A stretch of 64,000 nucleotides of DNA from Sphingobacteriales bacterium 44-15 (GCA_001899685.1 MKWG01000002.1:105953-169952); one strand, 5' to 3'. Shown: positions 8,687 to 17,151, numbered from the stretch's first letter. Notes: generated by a model not told the origin, from the letters alone. Made by a program: numbers and translations.

Positions 8687-9064
8687 ATGCACGAAGAATC
8701 CCTGGTCATTGCTGAATCAATAGCAGCAGCTAACAGCCCTAAGCACGATTTTGTATTTATAAAATCGGAATATAAGATCATTAAAGTAAGGTTCGATGAA
8801 ATATTGTTTTGCGAAGGAATGAAAGACTATACGCAAATATATATGAACGGCAGGCCTCAGCCGGTATTGACACTTCAGAACCTTAAGAATTTCAGCTCCC
8901 GGCTACCCGAAAGCGATTTTGTAAGGGTACATCGTTCTTATGTTGTTTCACTCAACCATATTGAAACGATATCCCGTAATGAAATATCTATCGGAAAAAA
9001 AGTCGTTCCGATAGGCAACAGCTACCGCAACGACTTTTTCAAAATTATTGAGCTATATTCCTGA
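8687..9064 (+). CDS. LytTR-type DNA-binding regulator without receiver domain
   Basis: A small transcription regulator of 125 residues made almost entirely of a LytTR DNA-binding domain (about residues 28-122). Family marks are EILFCEGMKDYTQIYM, the LKNFSSRLP segment, FVRVHRSYVV and the closing VVPIGNSYRNDFF. Most LytTR regulators in this phylum carry an N-terminal response-regulator receiver domain. Here only about 27 residues precede the DNA-binding part, and no histidine kinase gene is nearby. How it is switched on is therefore unclear. It ends 4 nt before the 3' end of the convergent DUF4907 gene. Context suggests, but does not prove, control of the adjacent envelope genes. Confidence 0.9.
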   Translation: MHEESLVIAESIAAANSPKHDFVFIKSEYKIIKVRFDEILFCEGMKDYTQIYMNGRPQPVLTLQNLKNFSSRLPESDFVRVHRSYVVSLNHIETISRNEISIGKKVVPIGNSYRNDFFKIIELYS

Positions 9065-9068
9065 TATC

Positions 9069-9422
9069 TCAGGGAGTAATGGCAATTCCCAGGTCTTTTA
9101 CTTCTTCGGGAGTCAGTGAAGGAAGTGTTCCCTTCAGCAATTTTTTCATTACAGCATTACCTGTTGTTAAAGCGTCTTCCCTACTTACAAAATGCTTATC
9201 TCCCGGAACCGCAGGAATAGTTTCCTGATGAATAAAGGTTTTGCCATCCACTTTTATCTCATATCCCCAGCCCCGGGCCATTGCTATGGGCAATACTTCC
9301 ACTTTCAAACGCTCATCGCCCTTCCGGGATAAATGCCGGAAAAAGGTATAAGCGCCGGCAGATAGCAATACCGACGCTATGATAGCTATGTATAACAGGT
9401 TTTTACTGGTCTTCGGCTTCAT
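9069..9422 (-). CDS. DUF4907 family protein, membrane-anchored
   Basis: A 117-residue protein with one N-terminal hydrophobic helix (about residues 9-27, LLYIAIIASVLLSAGAYTFF) followed by an exported domain. The domain matches what I know of DUF4907: GWGYEIKVDGKTFIHQ, IPAVPGDKHF and a C-terminal LTPEEVKDLGI. No function is established for this family. The start overlaps the end of the upstream Kelch lipoprotein gene by 20 nt, which suggests translational coupling. Both proteins are exported, so they may act together in the periplasm or at the outer membrane. Confidence 0.85.
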   Translation of the reverse strand: MKPKTSKNLLYIAIIASVLLSAGAYTFFRHLSRKGDERLKVEVLPIAMARGWGYEIKVDGKTFIHQETIPAVPGDKHFVSREDALTTGNAVMKKLLKGTLPSLTPEEVKDLGIAITP

Positions 9423-10443
9423 TGTATTCCTGATCGGGGAAGAATTCTCTTATATCTTCAAACTGGTAGGTGCTGCTTTTGCCGAGAAGAACGAAGCCGC
9501 GGTTGTTGATGCTGAATGCACTGGCTCCTGATCTTGCAGCTCCTTCAAAAGGTGTTTTACTGGTCCACAGATCAGTAGCAAAATCATATTCCCAGGTATC
9601 TTTGTAAATGCTTCCATTTTCCCCGGTGCACACATACGCTTTATTATTCATTACAAATGAAACAGCCTTACTGCGCACAATAGCGTAATCATCATCGTAT
9701 GAATCGTCGCTTACATTACTGATCTTGCGTAATTGTGTCCAGGCCTGCCCTTCCGGCTGGGAAGGATCAAAAACGTTGAAGTCATTTACTGTGCCGCCAC
9801 TGTATACGCCGGTGCATATATAAGCTTTATTCTGATAAACGAAAGCTACAGCGCCCATTCTCTTTTCCCCACTCATACTTACTCTCTGTGTCCATTTTCC
9901 GCCGGCGCCATTAGCAGGATCAAATTCCCAGATATCTTTCAGATAATTTCCATCAAAACCTGTTGATATATATCCTTTGCCATTAATGCTGAACCCTACT
10001 GCATTATAGCGCGCTGATCCGCCAAAATCTGCTTTCTGCGTCCATGTATCTCCGTCTGAATCATATTCCCAGAAATCGTTAAGCTTATTATAGCCGTCAT
10101 AGCCGGTGCCAATATATCCTTTGGTATCTATGGCAAACCCCACTGCAGCATTTCTTGCTGTTCCCGGAAATACCGCTTTTTGCTGCCAGAAATTATATTC
10201 AGCATCATATTGCCAGAGATCATTGAGCCTTTTTGTACCATCATATCCTGTAACAATATATCCTTTGCCCCCAATCGTAAACGCAACTGCCTCGCTTCTG
10301 GCCACACCTTCAAAAGATGATTTTAATATCCAGTTACCCACAGTAGTATCGCTAGAGTTAGAATTCCTATTGCAGGCGGACAAAAAAGCTATCGTCCCTA
10401 CCCCTGCAGCCAGGCAGATGAATAATGTCTTTACTTTCGTCAT
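9403..10443 (-). CDS. Kelch-repeat lipoprotein
   Basis: A predicted exported lipoprotein with a Kelch beta-propeller. From the ATG at 10443 it has 346 residues. A lipoprotein signal peptide comes first (TLFICLAAGVGTIAFLSAC, lipid-carrying Cys at about residue 24). Six repeats follow, each with a Gly-Tyr/Phe-rich turn: GKGYIVTGYDG, TKGYIGTGYDG, GKGYISTGFDG, NKAYICTGVY, NKAYVCTGENG and NRGFVLLGK, each with a conserved Trp between. Kelch propellers usually bind proteins or glycans, and no catalytic copper site is visible. The frame is open 29 codons further upstream, but only the 10443 start gives a clean signal peptide. It is divergent from the DUF4270 gene and overlaps the DUF4907 gene. Confidence 0.9.
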   Translation of the reverse strand: MTKVKTLFICLAAGVGTIAFLSACNRNSNSSDTTVGNWILKSSFEGVARSEAVAFTIGGKGYIVTGYDGTKRLNDLWQYDAEYNFWQQKAVFPGTARNAAVGFAIDTKGYIGTGYDGYNKLNDFWEYDSDGDTWTQKADFGGSARYNAVGFSINGKGYISTGFDGNYLKDIWEFDPANGAGGKWTQRVSMSGEKRMGAVAFVYQNKAYICTGVYSGGTVNDFNVFDPSQPEGQAWTQLRKISNVSDDSYDDDYAIVRSKAVSFVMNNKAYVCTGENGSIYKDTWEYDFATDLWTSKTPFEGAARSGASAFSINNRGFVLLGKSSTYQFEDIREFFPDQEYNEAEDQ

Positions 10444-10721
10444 GTAAAAAAAATTTGCAGCTAAACTATCAGAAAGCCAAACTGGTAAATCGTTAAAATG
10501 TAACTTCAACATAGTTTTATAGATAAACATATAAATTGTATATACAAATACTTTTCTTTGGCATATCGCTGCTCATCTATGCCACTATAATCACAGCCTG
10601 AACAATTACAGCCTTTATATATAAAATAGGCATATTGGTATATAGAAGCCTGTAATTAGTACACACTAACAAATTAGTAACAGTATAGACCGATAATATT
10701 GCACCGAAAGCAAGAGCATAT

Positions 10722-12074
10722 ATGCAGTTTTTTGCAATAAGAAGTATGAGAAAATGGATAGTCCCTCTATGTCTGATGATATTATCGTGTATTGCCGGGT
10801 GTAAAAAAGCAGATATACAATTCGGCGAGCAGTTCGTGGACGCAAATTATACCAATGTTGTGGCTGTGGATACGCTCACGCCGGAAATCTCTACCGTAGT
10901 AAGAGATTCTGTGATAACTTCACAGACCGGTAATCTACTTATCGGCGGATATACAGATCCTTTTTTCGGCAAAATATCTTCCAGCGCATTTTTCGTATTA
11001 TCAAATCCCTCCAGCATTCCCGACTTTCATGTTTCTGCAGCATACGATTCTATCGTTTTACAAATGCGCGGCGACAGCACTTTCTATGGGGATACCACTG
11101 TTGCACAGCAGTTTTCAGTCAACCGCCTGACGAGCATGATCGAACTGCCGGAAGGTAGCAACTATTTGTATAACACCAGTAATTTCCCTGCTGCTTCCAC
11201 CCCCCTGGGGACGTCTGCAGTGCTTATACGCCCTTCACAAAAAGACAGTGTAAAGATCAGGCTGAGCAATACCTGGGGGCAGGAGCTCTTCAACTTTATG
11301 CAGGAAAAAGCGGTACAAACAAGCAGCGCCAATGATTTCGAGCATTACTTCAATGGAATAAGGATTACCGCCACCGGAACCAGTGCAGCCGTACTTGGCT
11401 TTTCCGACAGTGTTACAGTGCGTTTATTTTACCATGAATCCAATCCTTATGCAGAAGTAAAGACCGTTGATCTCACCCTCACTGCACGTAACAGGCAATT
11501 TAACCAGATAAAGTTTGACCGTACCGGCACAGCGCTCAACCTCCCGATACCGGAGAATAAAGAGCTGGCTTCCGCTCAAACCGGGCATGCCGCTTATACA
11601 CAGTCTTTGACAGGTTTGCTGATGAAAGTCCGTTTCCCTACACTACGGTCCCTTCTTCAACGCAGTGATTTTATCCGGCTTATGAACGCACAACTGATCA
11701 TACCGCCATTACCGGGCAGCTACGATCATACCTATATGCCCCCTCCGCAGTTGATGGCATCTGCCACCAACATCAATAATCAATTGGGTGGCTCGCTGGC
11801 GGTTAGCGGCGCTACCGGCACACAGAGTGTTCAATATGGCAATCTGAAAGTAGACTGGATATACGGAGAGGATACTTATTATACCTATGATGTTACTGGT
11901 TATGTGGCGCAGCAGCTCGCCACAGCCGGTGATAATACGAACGGACTTATTTTCCTGCCGCCTTCCCCGGCATATGACAACAGCTTCAACCGGCTGGTAG
12001 TGGGTGATCCGCAAAATGGAAAAGGGAAAAACATTCAGCTTAAAATATATTATATATCGGTACAAACCGAATAA
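10722..12074 (+). CDS. DUF4270 family lipoprotein
   Basis: A 450-residue predicted lipoprotein. The signal peptide ends in ILSCIAGC. An alternative ATG at 10746 (MRKWIVPLCL) gives a shorter and equally plausible start. The mature part matches DUF4270, a family of exported Bacteroidota proteins of unknown function. Marks are the GGYTDPFFGKISSSAFF segment near residue 75, repeated beta-strand-like sequence, and a C-terminal segment with LIFLPP and NRLVVGDP. The next gene, a beta-barrel protein, begins 4 nt after the stop codon, so the two are co-transcribed. The lipoprotein may dock on that barrel, which is inference from context. Confidence 0.88.
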   Translation: MQFFAIRSMRKWIVPLCLMILSCIAGCKKADIQFGEQFVDANYTNVVAVDTLTPEISTVVRDSVITSQTGNLLIGGYTDPFFGKISSSAFFVLSNPSSIPDFHVSAAYDSIVLQMRGDSTFYGDTTVAQQFSVNRLTSMIELPEGSNYLYNTSNFPAASTPLGTSAVLIRPSQKDSVKIRLSNTWGQELFNFMQEKAVQTSSANDFEHYFNGIRITATGTSAAVLGFSDSVTVRLFYHESNPYAEVKTVDLTLTARNRQFNQIKFDRTGTALNLPIPENKELASAQTGHAAYTQSLTGLLMKVRFPTLRSLLQRSDFIRLMNAQLIIPPLPGSYDHTYMPPPQLMASATNINNQLGGSLAVSGATGTQSVQYGNLKVDWIYGEDTYYTYDVTGYVAQQLATAGDNTNGLIFLPPSPAYDNSFNRLVVGDPQNGKGKNIQLKIYYISVQTE

Positions 12075-12078
12075 GAAT

Positions 12079-13335
12079 ATGAAAGGAACTGCAAGATATT
12101 TATTGGTGTCTGCCATCACTTTACTGTGCTGGTATAAGGGTATGTCCCAAAACACAAGCTCGCCATATTCTATTATCGGTATCGGTGATCTTGAAGAAAG
12201 CTATTTTAACCGTACTTCTGGAATGGCCAATACCGGTGTGGCATATCGCAGCAAATTGTATCTTATCAACAACAACCCGGCTTCTTACTCCGCATTGCAG
12301 GAACAGTTTTTTGTGGTAGAAGGTGCAGCAAGGGGTAAGATAGTATCTTATTATTCAGATAACCTGATAAGCAATACCAACCAGACAAGAGATTTTAGTG
12401 TAGAGCGCTTTAGTCTTGGTATTAAAGTAAAGAAATGGTGGGGAAGCAGTGTCGGGTTAATGCCTTTCAGCACTGCGAATTATTCATTTACCGGCAAGAA
12501 AAGCATACAGGGTACCAATATATCCACTACTGCCGATTATGACGGGTCGGGCGGAGTGAATAAAGCTTATTGGGATAATGGATTTGCGCTTGGCAAACAT
12601 GTTTCAGTGGGAGTAAGCGCTGCTTATCTCTTTGGTTCCCTCAAACAGACAGAAACATTGTCAGGCACAGATGTTTCAGATGTGATCACTACCACAAAAA
12701 ATATTTTCCTGCGCAATCTTTACTTCAATTATGGCGCGCAGTATTACACAAAGCTTACAAAAAAATGGGATCTCTCCCTCGGCGGAACTTATGCAAACCA
12801 AACCGACCTGGCGGCAGAATACACATCTGACGTGTCGACCAGCACTACTTCCATACATAACGAGGTTACCAAAAATGATTACTTCAAATTACCCAACAGT
12901 GTGAGCGCGGGTATCGTATTAACTAAGGATAAGAGGTTTTCTATGTTGGCAGACTACCGCTATCAGGATTGGAGCACCTTAAACTATAAAGGTTCAGGAT
13001 ATTCATTGCGCAACAGCAACCGTGCTTCTGTGGGTGTGGAATTTTCCAAACTACAGCAGGTATGGCCCATGGTGATAGAGAAAGTATTTTACCAGGCCGG
13101 GCTCTTTTATTCAGACTCCTACCTGAGTGTAAATAACCAGCAAATAAAAGATATGGGAGTGTCTGTCGGGCTTGGCTTTAATTCAAAAAGAAGCACATTG
13201 AGCTATATGCTCGGTTTTGAATACGGGATACGGGGAACCAAGAGCGATAACCTTATACAGGAGCGGTATGGTAAGCTCACATTTACACTATCATATAAAG
13301 ATGTCTGGTATACGAAAGGCGTAAAATATAATTAA
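12079..13335 (+). CDS. Outer-membrane beta-barrel protein, FadL/OMPP1-like
   Basis: A predicted outer-membrane protein of 418 residues. The ATG at 12079 gives a signal peptide (LLVSAITLLCWYKGMSQ) followed by SSPYSIIGIGD, GMANTGVAY and NNNPASYSALQ. That pattern is typical of FadL/OMPP1-like barrels in this phylum. The rest alternates polar and hydrophobic residues and ends in an aromatic-rich strand (LTFTLSYKDVWYTKGVKYN). Hydrophobic-compound uptake is the known role of FadL itself; the role here is unknown. The frame is open 25 codons further upstream inside the DUF4270 gene, but only the chosen start gives a signal peptide. A strong terminator follows. Confidence 0.85.
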   Translation: MKGTARYLLVSAITLLCWYKGMSQNTSSPYSIIGIGDLEESYFNRTSGMANTGVAYRSKLYLINNNPASYSALQEQFFVVEGAARGKIVSYYSDNLISNTNQTRDFSVERFSLGIKVKKWWGSSVGLMPFSTANYSFTGKKSIQGTNISTTADYDGSGGVNKAYWDNGFALGKHVSVGVSAAYLFGSLKQTETLSGTDVSDVITTTKNIFLRNLYFNYGAQYYTKLTKKWDLSLGGTYANQTDLAAEYTSDVSTSTTSIHNEVTKNDYFKLPNSVSAGIVLTKDKRFSMLADYRYQDWSTLNYKGSGYSLRNSNRASVGVEFSKLQQVWPMVIEKVFYQAGLFYSDSYLSVNNQQIKDMGVSVGLGFNSKRSTLSYMLGFEYGIRGTKSDNLIQERYGKLTFTLSYKDVWYTKGVKYN

Positions 13336-13371
13336 AGTTTGTTTTTATAGATTAATAGAGGGTCTATAAGC

Positions 13372-13401
13372 GGGGAAGTATTCTTACTTCCCCTGTTTTT
13401 T
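13372..13401 (+). terminator. Rho-independent terminator after the DUF4270-barrel operon
   Basis: GGGGAAGTA at 13372-13380 and TACTTCCCC at 13385-13393 form a perfect 9-bp stem with a TTCT tetraloop, followed by TGTTTTTT. It is one of the clearest terminators in the window. Confidence 0.88.
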
Positions 13402-13410
13402 ACGGTAGTT

Positions 13411-13440
13411 TGAGAAACATGAAACGACAAACGATAGATG
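13411..13440. repeat. Heptad-unit element, copy 4 (one arm)
   Basis: Four 7-nt units in a row, GAGAAAC ATGAAAC GACAAAC GATAGAT, lie between the terminator of the barrel gene and the 3' end of the convergent gene at 13450. Only one arm is recognisable. Confidence 0.55.
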
Positions 13441-13449
13441 ATACTGTTG

Positions 13450-14031
13450 CTATTTGGACAATTGGAGCCTGGTCTTATTTACTTTATAGGAGAGCTTTAC
13501 CAGATAAAGCAGATGCTCATAAAATAATACAAGGTTTCCTTTATATACCTGAACTGCTCCTTCGTAAGTGATCACAGCGTCCAGCATATCCAGGAGCTCG
13601 ATCTCAACATAACTGCGATCGAAGCGTTTGCAAAATCTCTGCAGCAACAGACCAGGCTTGGATTGCTCCTCTTTTGTCAGCGAATACATGATATGGTCCT
13701 GCTGCAGCACTTTTCTTTGCAGGCGCTCGAGTTTACTTTCAGGTTTATTTTTCTTAAAAAACTTTTTAGTGTAAAGAATGTGCCAGCATTCCATCAGCTT
13801 TTGTAAAGCACCGGTCATATCTATAAGGTCTTCTCTTGCAGTTGCCTCATCGTAGGCGCTTTGGTCATTTGATAAGGCCACCCGCTGCCACAGGTTTAAT
13901 TCATCCCTGAAGTCCTGCGGCTGGAAGTTTTGAAATACCTGCCGTAGCATCAGTGATGGTTTCCCTTTCGCATTGTTCAAAAAATGAAATGGCTTTTGAA
14001 ACCGCACACGCGTGTTAATATTGTTTTTCAT
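13450..14031 (-). CDS. Unknown protein encoded with a HEPN-domain gene
   Basis: I do not recognise this family. The 193-residue protein is soluble, rich in charged residues and predicted to be mostly helical. Basic patches (KKFFKKNKPESKLERLQRK, about residues 89-107) suggest RNA or DNA contact, though that is only a guess from charge. The Cys-Trp-His segment MECWHILY (about 79-86) and the FCKRFDRSYVEIELLD segment stand out. Its ATG lies inside the upstream HEPN gene (17-nt overlap), so the two are almost certainly translated together. Such overlapping pairs with a HEPN protein are common in toxin-antitoxin or defence modules, but there is no direct evidence of that here. Confidence 0.75.
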   Translation of the reverse strand: MKNNINTRVRFQKPFHFLNNAKGKPSLMLRQVFQNFQPQDFRDELNLWQRVALSNDQSAYDEATAREDLIDMTGALQKLMECWHILYTKKFFKKNKPESKLERLQRKVLQQDHIMYSLTKEEQSKPGLLLQRFCKRFDRSYVEIELLDMLDAVITYEGAVQVYKGNLVLFYEHLLYLVKLSYKVNKTRLQLSK

Positions 14032-14890
14032 ATTGCAATGTTGAGGTTAAAGTATTGAGGATTTGTTTGCCTGTTGACGCCGCTATATCTGCAATGCGCA
14101 TCACTTTTTCAGTAAGCTGTACAAGGTCGCTGTATTGGATGATATACTCTTTACCATAACGGGTATCTATATACGCTTTCTGCAATAATTTGATCAGCTT
14201 TTTGTCTTCTTCCCTATGGGATAGAAAAATTTCTGTAAGCGCTCCCGACAAAAAGCTGCCATACCGGAGCAGGCGTTCCACATTATGCGTATTGGCACGA
14301 AAGCCCATGGCGACCAACAACAACGCCAGCAAAGACTGCTCTGCCGACTGATGCAGCATAAAGGCCGAAAGATTGTATTGCTTCCTGAGCCGGTAGAGCT
14401 CTGCTCCTGCTAGAAATTCCCTGGCTTTACTGATCCCTGCGCTTAACAGGGAATTTGTTTCCTGCGTATCAGGACCGGAAAGAACAACCTCAGGATATTT
14501 TATATCAGCAACACTATATATACGGTCTGCCGAGCGTAATACAGTACAGGCGAAGCTGTTGCCATTCTCCGCTTCCTCCCTGAAAACAGCTTCCTGCAGC
14601 ACAATTGTAGTGGCAGGAACAAGCATATTACAATGCGCTTCTATCTTATCCTGCCATTCCTGACGGCTCTTATTGTCAAAGTTGCGGAGCAATACGAGCA
14701 GCCATACGTCTGCAATGAAAGCTGAGCTATTTAGTGTGCTATGGAAAATGCTATCCGCTTTTGTTTGCTGTATTTTTAATCCCAATAAAAAAATGCTGTC
14801 CGGAGCGGCCGCTTTTACGATACGGTCAACGATTGCAAGGTGGTATGCGGCAAATGCAGCAGTATGCTGATGTATAGGTGTTGTTCTCAT
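14015..14890 (-). CDS. HEPN-domain protein with N-terminal nucleotidyltransferase-like region
   Basis: The 291-residue protein has two parts. The C-terminal half (about residues 165-285) looks like a HEPN domain: AREFLAGAELYRLRKQYNLS, then AFMLHQSAEQSLLALLLVAM, HNVERLLRY and KAYIDTRYGKEYI. The N-terminal half (about 1-140) resembles the degenerate nucleotidyltransferase-like region found before HEPN in Bacteroidota proteins of this size; no intact catalytic Gly-Ser/Asp-x-Asp motif is seen. HEPN domains are often RNases, but the RNase motif R-x4-6-H is not obvious, so this copy may bind nucleotides or RNA without cutting. It overlaps the 13450 gene by 17 nt and is divergent from an XRE regulator. 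Confidence 0.75.
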   Translation of the reverse strand: MRTTPIHQHTAAFAAYHLAIVDRIVKAAAPDSIFLLGLKIQQTKADSIFHSTLNSSAFIADVWLLVLLRNFDNKSRQEWQDKIEAHCNMLVPATTIVLQEAVFREEAENGNSFACTVLRSADRIYSVADIKYPEVVLSGPDTQETNSLLSAGISKAREFLAGAELYRLRKQYNLSAFMLHQSAEQSLLALLLVAMGFRANTHNVERLLRYGSFLSGALTEIFLSHREEDKKLIKLLQKAYIDTRYGKEYIIQYSDLVQLTEKVMRIADIAASTGKQILNTLTSTLQYEKQY

Positions 14891-15190
14891 GGTTATGCCC
14901 TGCTTTTCAGAATAGTTTACGGTATCTGTGTCTCAACCAATAACGATCTTACTGTTTCTCCATTTGCATCAGGCATCAGTCGCTTCTACGCTTTCTTTTG
15001 AAATGAATAACGTTCTCATTGTATCCATGTATTGGACATCTTTCGGATTTTAGTGTCTTTAAGCGGTGACGTTGTGGATTTTTCAACATATATTTACTGT
15101 AGTTTTAGTATATATAATAAGCAATACAATTTTAGCCCTAATATTTGGAAATTCCAAATATTATGTCAACATTTTTAAATAATCTATGAA
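14891..15190. other. Divergent intergenic region between HEPN and XRE genes
   Basis: A 300-base AT-rich stretch with no gene. It must hold the promoters for both directions. A small palindrome, AATATTTGGAAATTCCAAATATT at 15140-15162, lies about 30 nt before the XRE start codon. It is a good candidate operator for that regulator. Confidence 0.55.
15140..15162. promoter_or_regulatory. Candidate operator palindrome before the XRE gene
   Basis: AATATTTGGAA at 15140-15150 and TTCCAAATATT at 15152-15162 form a perfect 11-bp inverted repeat around a single central base. It lies 28 nt upstream of the TTG start of the XRE-type regulator, where an autoregulatory operator would be expected. Confidence 0.5.
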
Positions 15191-15580
15191 TTGACTGGAG
15201 TATACCTTTATAAAAATTTAAAAGCCTTAAGAAAATCAAAAGGATGGACGCAGGATGAAATGCTGTCTGTCTCCGGGATTACCAGGTCCACCTGGTCAAA
15301 TTATGAAACAGGTCAGACCCAGCCCGATATTGAAACAATTGCCAGGATATCTGGAATTTTTGGAGTATCTATTGATGATCTGATCCTGAAAGACCTGTCG
15401 AATGTCCTTGAGGATCCCAAAAACAGGAAGAAATTTACGGAAGTGGAAGGTCCCGAAAATGTGCTGAATGACCCGGAAAACATTCAAACCTGGACAATAC
15501 TGACACACCTGCGCCGGATCGAGCAAAAGTTAGACGAGCTGCGGGATATGAATAATAACAGCGCTAAGGATAATTCCTGA
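15191..15580 (+). CDS. XRE-family helix-turn-helix regulator
   Basis: A 129-residue DNA-binding protein. The helix-turn-helix (about residues 7-62) has the usual marks: LKALRKSKGWTQDEMLSVSG, the recognition helix TRSTWSNYETGQTQPDIET, and FGVSIDDLIL. The C-terminus is charged and ends in a short coiled-coil-like helix (HLRRIEQKLDELRD), probably for dimerisation. No ATG exists in frame. The only start is TTG at 15191, and the in-frame stop is at 15176, so the protein cannot begin much earlier. It is divergent from the HEPN gene pair and convergent with the efflux operon. It more likely controls the former or itself. Confidence 0.88.
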   Translation: MTGVYLYKNLKALRKSKGWTQDEMLSVSGITRSTWSNYETGQTQPDIETIARISGIFGVSIDDLILKDLSNVLEDPKNRKKFTEVEGPENVLNDPENIQTWTILTHLRRIEQKLDELRDMNNNSAKDNS

Positions 15581-15615
15581 CAGCATTCCACCCGGCTCCG
15601 ACCTGCACATACTGA

Positions 15616-17001
15616 TCATTGCCTGCCGCCACCCAATGCAGCATATAAATTCACTACTGCCTGCAGTTGCTGAAGCTTATCATTTACCGCACTTTGCCGG
15701 GCGAGCAATAAGTTCTGCTCTGAAGTAAGCACATCGGTATAGTTGGTGCTTGAGGTATATTTAAGCAATTCACTCGTAAAAAAAACAGCTTTTTCCAGGT
15801 TGAGGATCTGTTCCCGGCGTGAAGTCGCTTTTTCATTTGCCATCCGGTATTGGTATAAAGCGTTGGAAACTTCCTGCCCGGCATTAAGTAATGTTTGCTG
15901 AAAATTATACATAGCCGCTTCATGATTGGCTTCGGCTGCCTTCAGGCGTTGCTTATTAAGCCCGTTATTAAAAACAGGTTGTGTCAGCCCCCCGATCAGG
16001 TTTGCAAACACTGCGCCCGGCTTAAAAAATGTGCTCAGGCTGTTTGAATATATGCCCGCTTCGCCGGTAATAGTGATAGCAGGATAAAAATAGGTCCTTG
16101 CCACATTTGTCAGTTCGAACGTATTGCGTAATTGAAGTTCCGCTTCGCGTACATCCGGCCTGTTGGATAATAATTGCGCCGGCACCCCGGTATGGATGGC
16201 AGGATAAACCTGCTGGTGGAACAAGCTGTCCCGTTCAATGCTTCCGGGTGGTCGTGCCAATAATAGCGACAACGTGTTTTCTGTCTGGCGGATATTGTTT
16301 TTAATATCGGGAATGGTTGACAATACAGCATAATAGTTGGCTGCACTCTGTACCACGGCTGCGCCGGTAACCACATCGCTGTTCTTTAACATCTTCATTG
16401 TGGCGGTATCTTTAGCGTATTTTTCAACAGATGTTTGAGCGATGCTTAACTGTGCATCATACGCCATTAGCGTGTAATACGCTCCTGCAATGTCCGACAC
16501 CAGTTGCGTTTGCAGGGCTTGTTTATATGCTTCGCTTTGCAATAGCGTCGCATACACCGCTCTTTTAGTACTTTTTAATTTGCCCCATATATCTATCTGC
16601 CATGAGGATGCAGCATACAACTGGTATAACTGGTTGTTATTTCCCTGCAGGTCTGCATTGTGGTAAGCCCCGCCCTGCGCCGTAACAGCAAGAGAGGGAT
16701 AAAAAGCCTGTATAGTTTGCGCATAATTAGCTTCGGCGGCTTTAATATTTGTTGCTGCTGTTTTTAAATCAAGATTGTTTTGCAGGCCTTCTTTGATCAG
16801 CTTTTGAAGCAGGGTATCTTTAAAAAAAACATCCCAGGGAACAGTGGCCATATTTGCCGAATCGGAAGGCGCTGCATCCCGGTAAAGATCACCGGGCACC
16901 TTCAGATCATTGCTGAATGGCCTGGTGACATTGCAGCTATACAGCACTACAGCCGTGGTAGTGATGACAAAGAAATATCCCAAAGAAATAAACCTCTTCA
17001 T
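15616..17001 (-). CDS. RND efflux system outer-membrane lipoprotein (NodT/OprM family)
   Basis: The outer-membrane channel of a three-part efflux pump. The 461-residue protein starts with a lipoprotein signal peptide (lipid-carrying Cys at residue 23 in VVLYSC). It contains the two outer-membrane efflux protein repeats with long helices (LKTAATNIKAAEANYAQTIQ; LNAGQEVSNALYQYRMANEK). The conserved LLSNRPDVREAELQLR lies near residue 285, and the end is VVNLYAALGGG. Length fits the family (450-500). It is the third gene of the operon (adaptor, pump, channel). It is separated from the pump gene by a 102-nt gap largely filled by a repeat element. Confidence 0.95.
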   Translation of the reverse strand: MKRFISLGYFFVITTTAVVLYSCNVTRPFSNDLKVPGDLYRDAAPSDSANMATVPWDVFFKDTLLQKLIKEGLQNNLDLKTAATNIKAAEANYAQTIQAFYPSLAVTAQGGAYHNADLQGNNNQLYQLYAASSWQIDIWGKLKSTKRAVYATLLQSEAYKQALQTQLVSDIAGAYYTLMAYDAQLSIAQTSVEKYAKDTATMKMLKNSDVVTGAAVVQSAANYYAVLSTIPDIKNNIRQTENTLSLLLARPPGSIERDSLFHQQVYPAIHTGVPAQLLSNRPDVREAELQLRNTFELTNVARTYFYPAITITGEAGIYSNSLSTFFKPGAVFANLIGGLTQPVFNNGLNKQRLKAAEANHEAAMYNFQQTLLNAGQEVSNALYQYRMANEKATSRREQILNLEKAVFFTSELLKYTSSTNYTDVLTSEQNLLLARQSAVNDKLQQLQAVVNLYAALGGGRQ

Positions 17002-17037
17002 GAATGCACTGTTTTAAATGGGTGAGATCAATCCGCG

Positions 17038-17151
17038 GGCGCATTTCAATTTTTCGCTTCATACACAACTTTCCGGTCGGTGAGACACCGACCGGTAGCG
17101 GTTCTACAGGCGGGTGTCACCCCCCGCCTGCGAAGAATTGAAATGCGCCCG
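17038..17151. repeat. Composite REP-like element, copy A
   Basis: The ends form an inverted pair: GGGCGCATTTCAATTTTTCG from 17038 and GCGAAGAATTGAAATGCGCC up to about 17150. Inside are two hairpins: CCGGTCGGTG/CACCGACCGG (17073-17082 and 17086-17095, AGA loop) and CAGGCGGG/CCCGCCTG (17107-17114 and 17123-17130). Related ends occur at 41754 and 51055 with different hairpins inside. The right part overlaps the 3' end of the RND pump gene and contains its stop codon. Confidence 0.85.
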
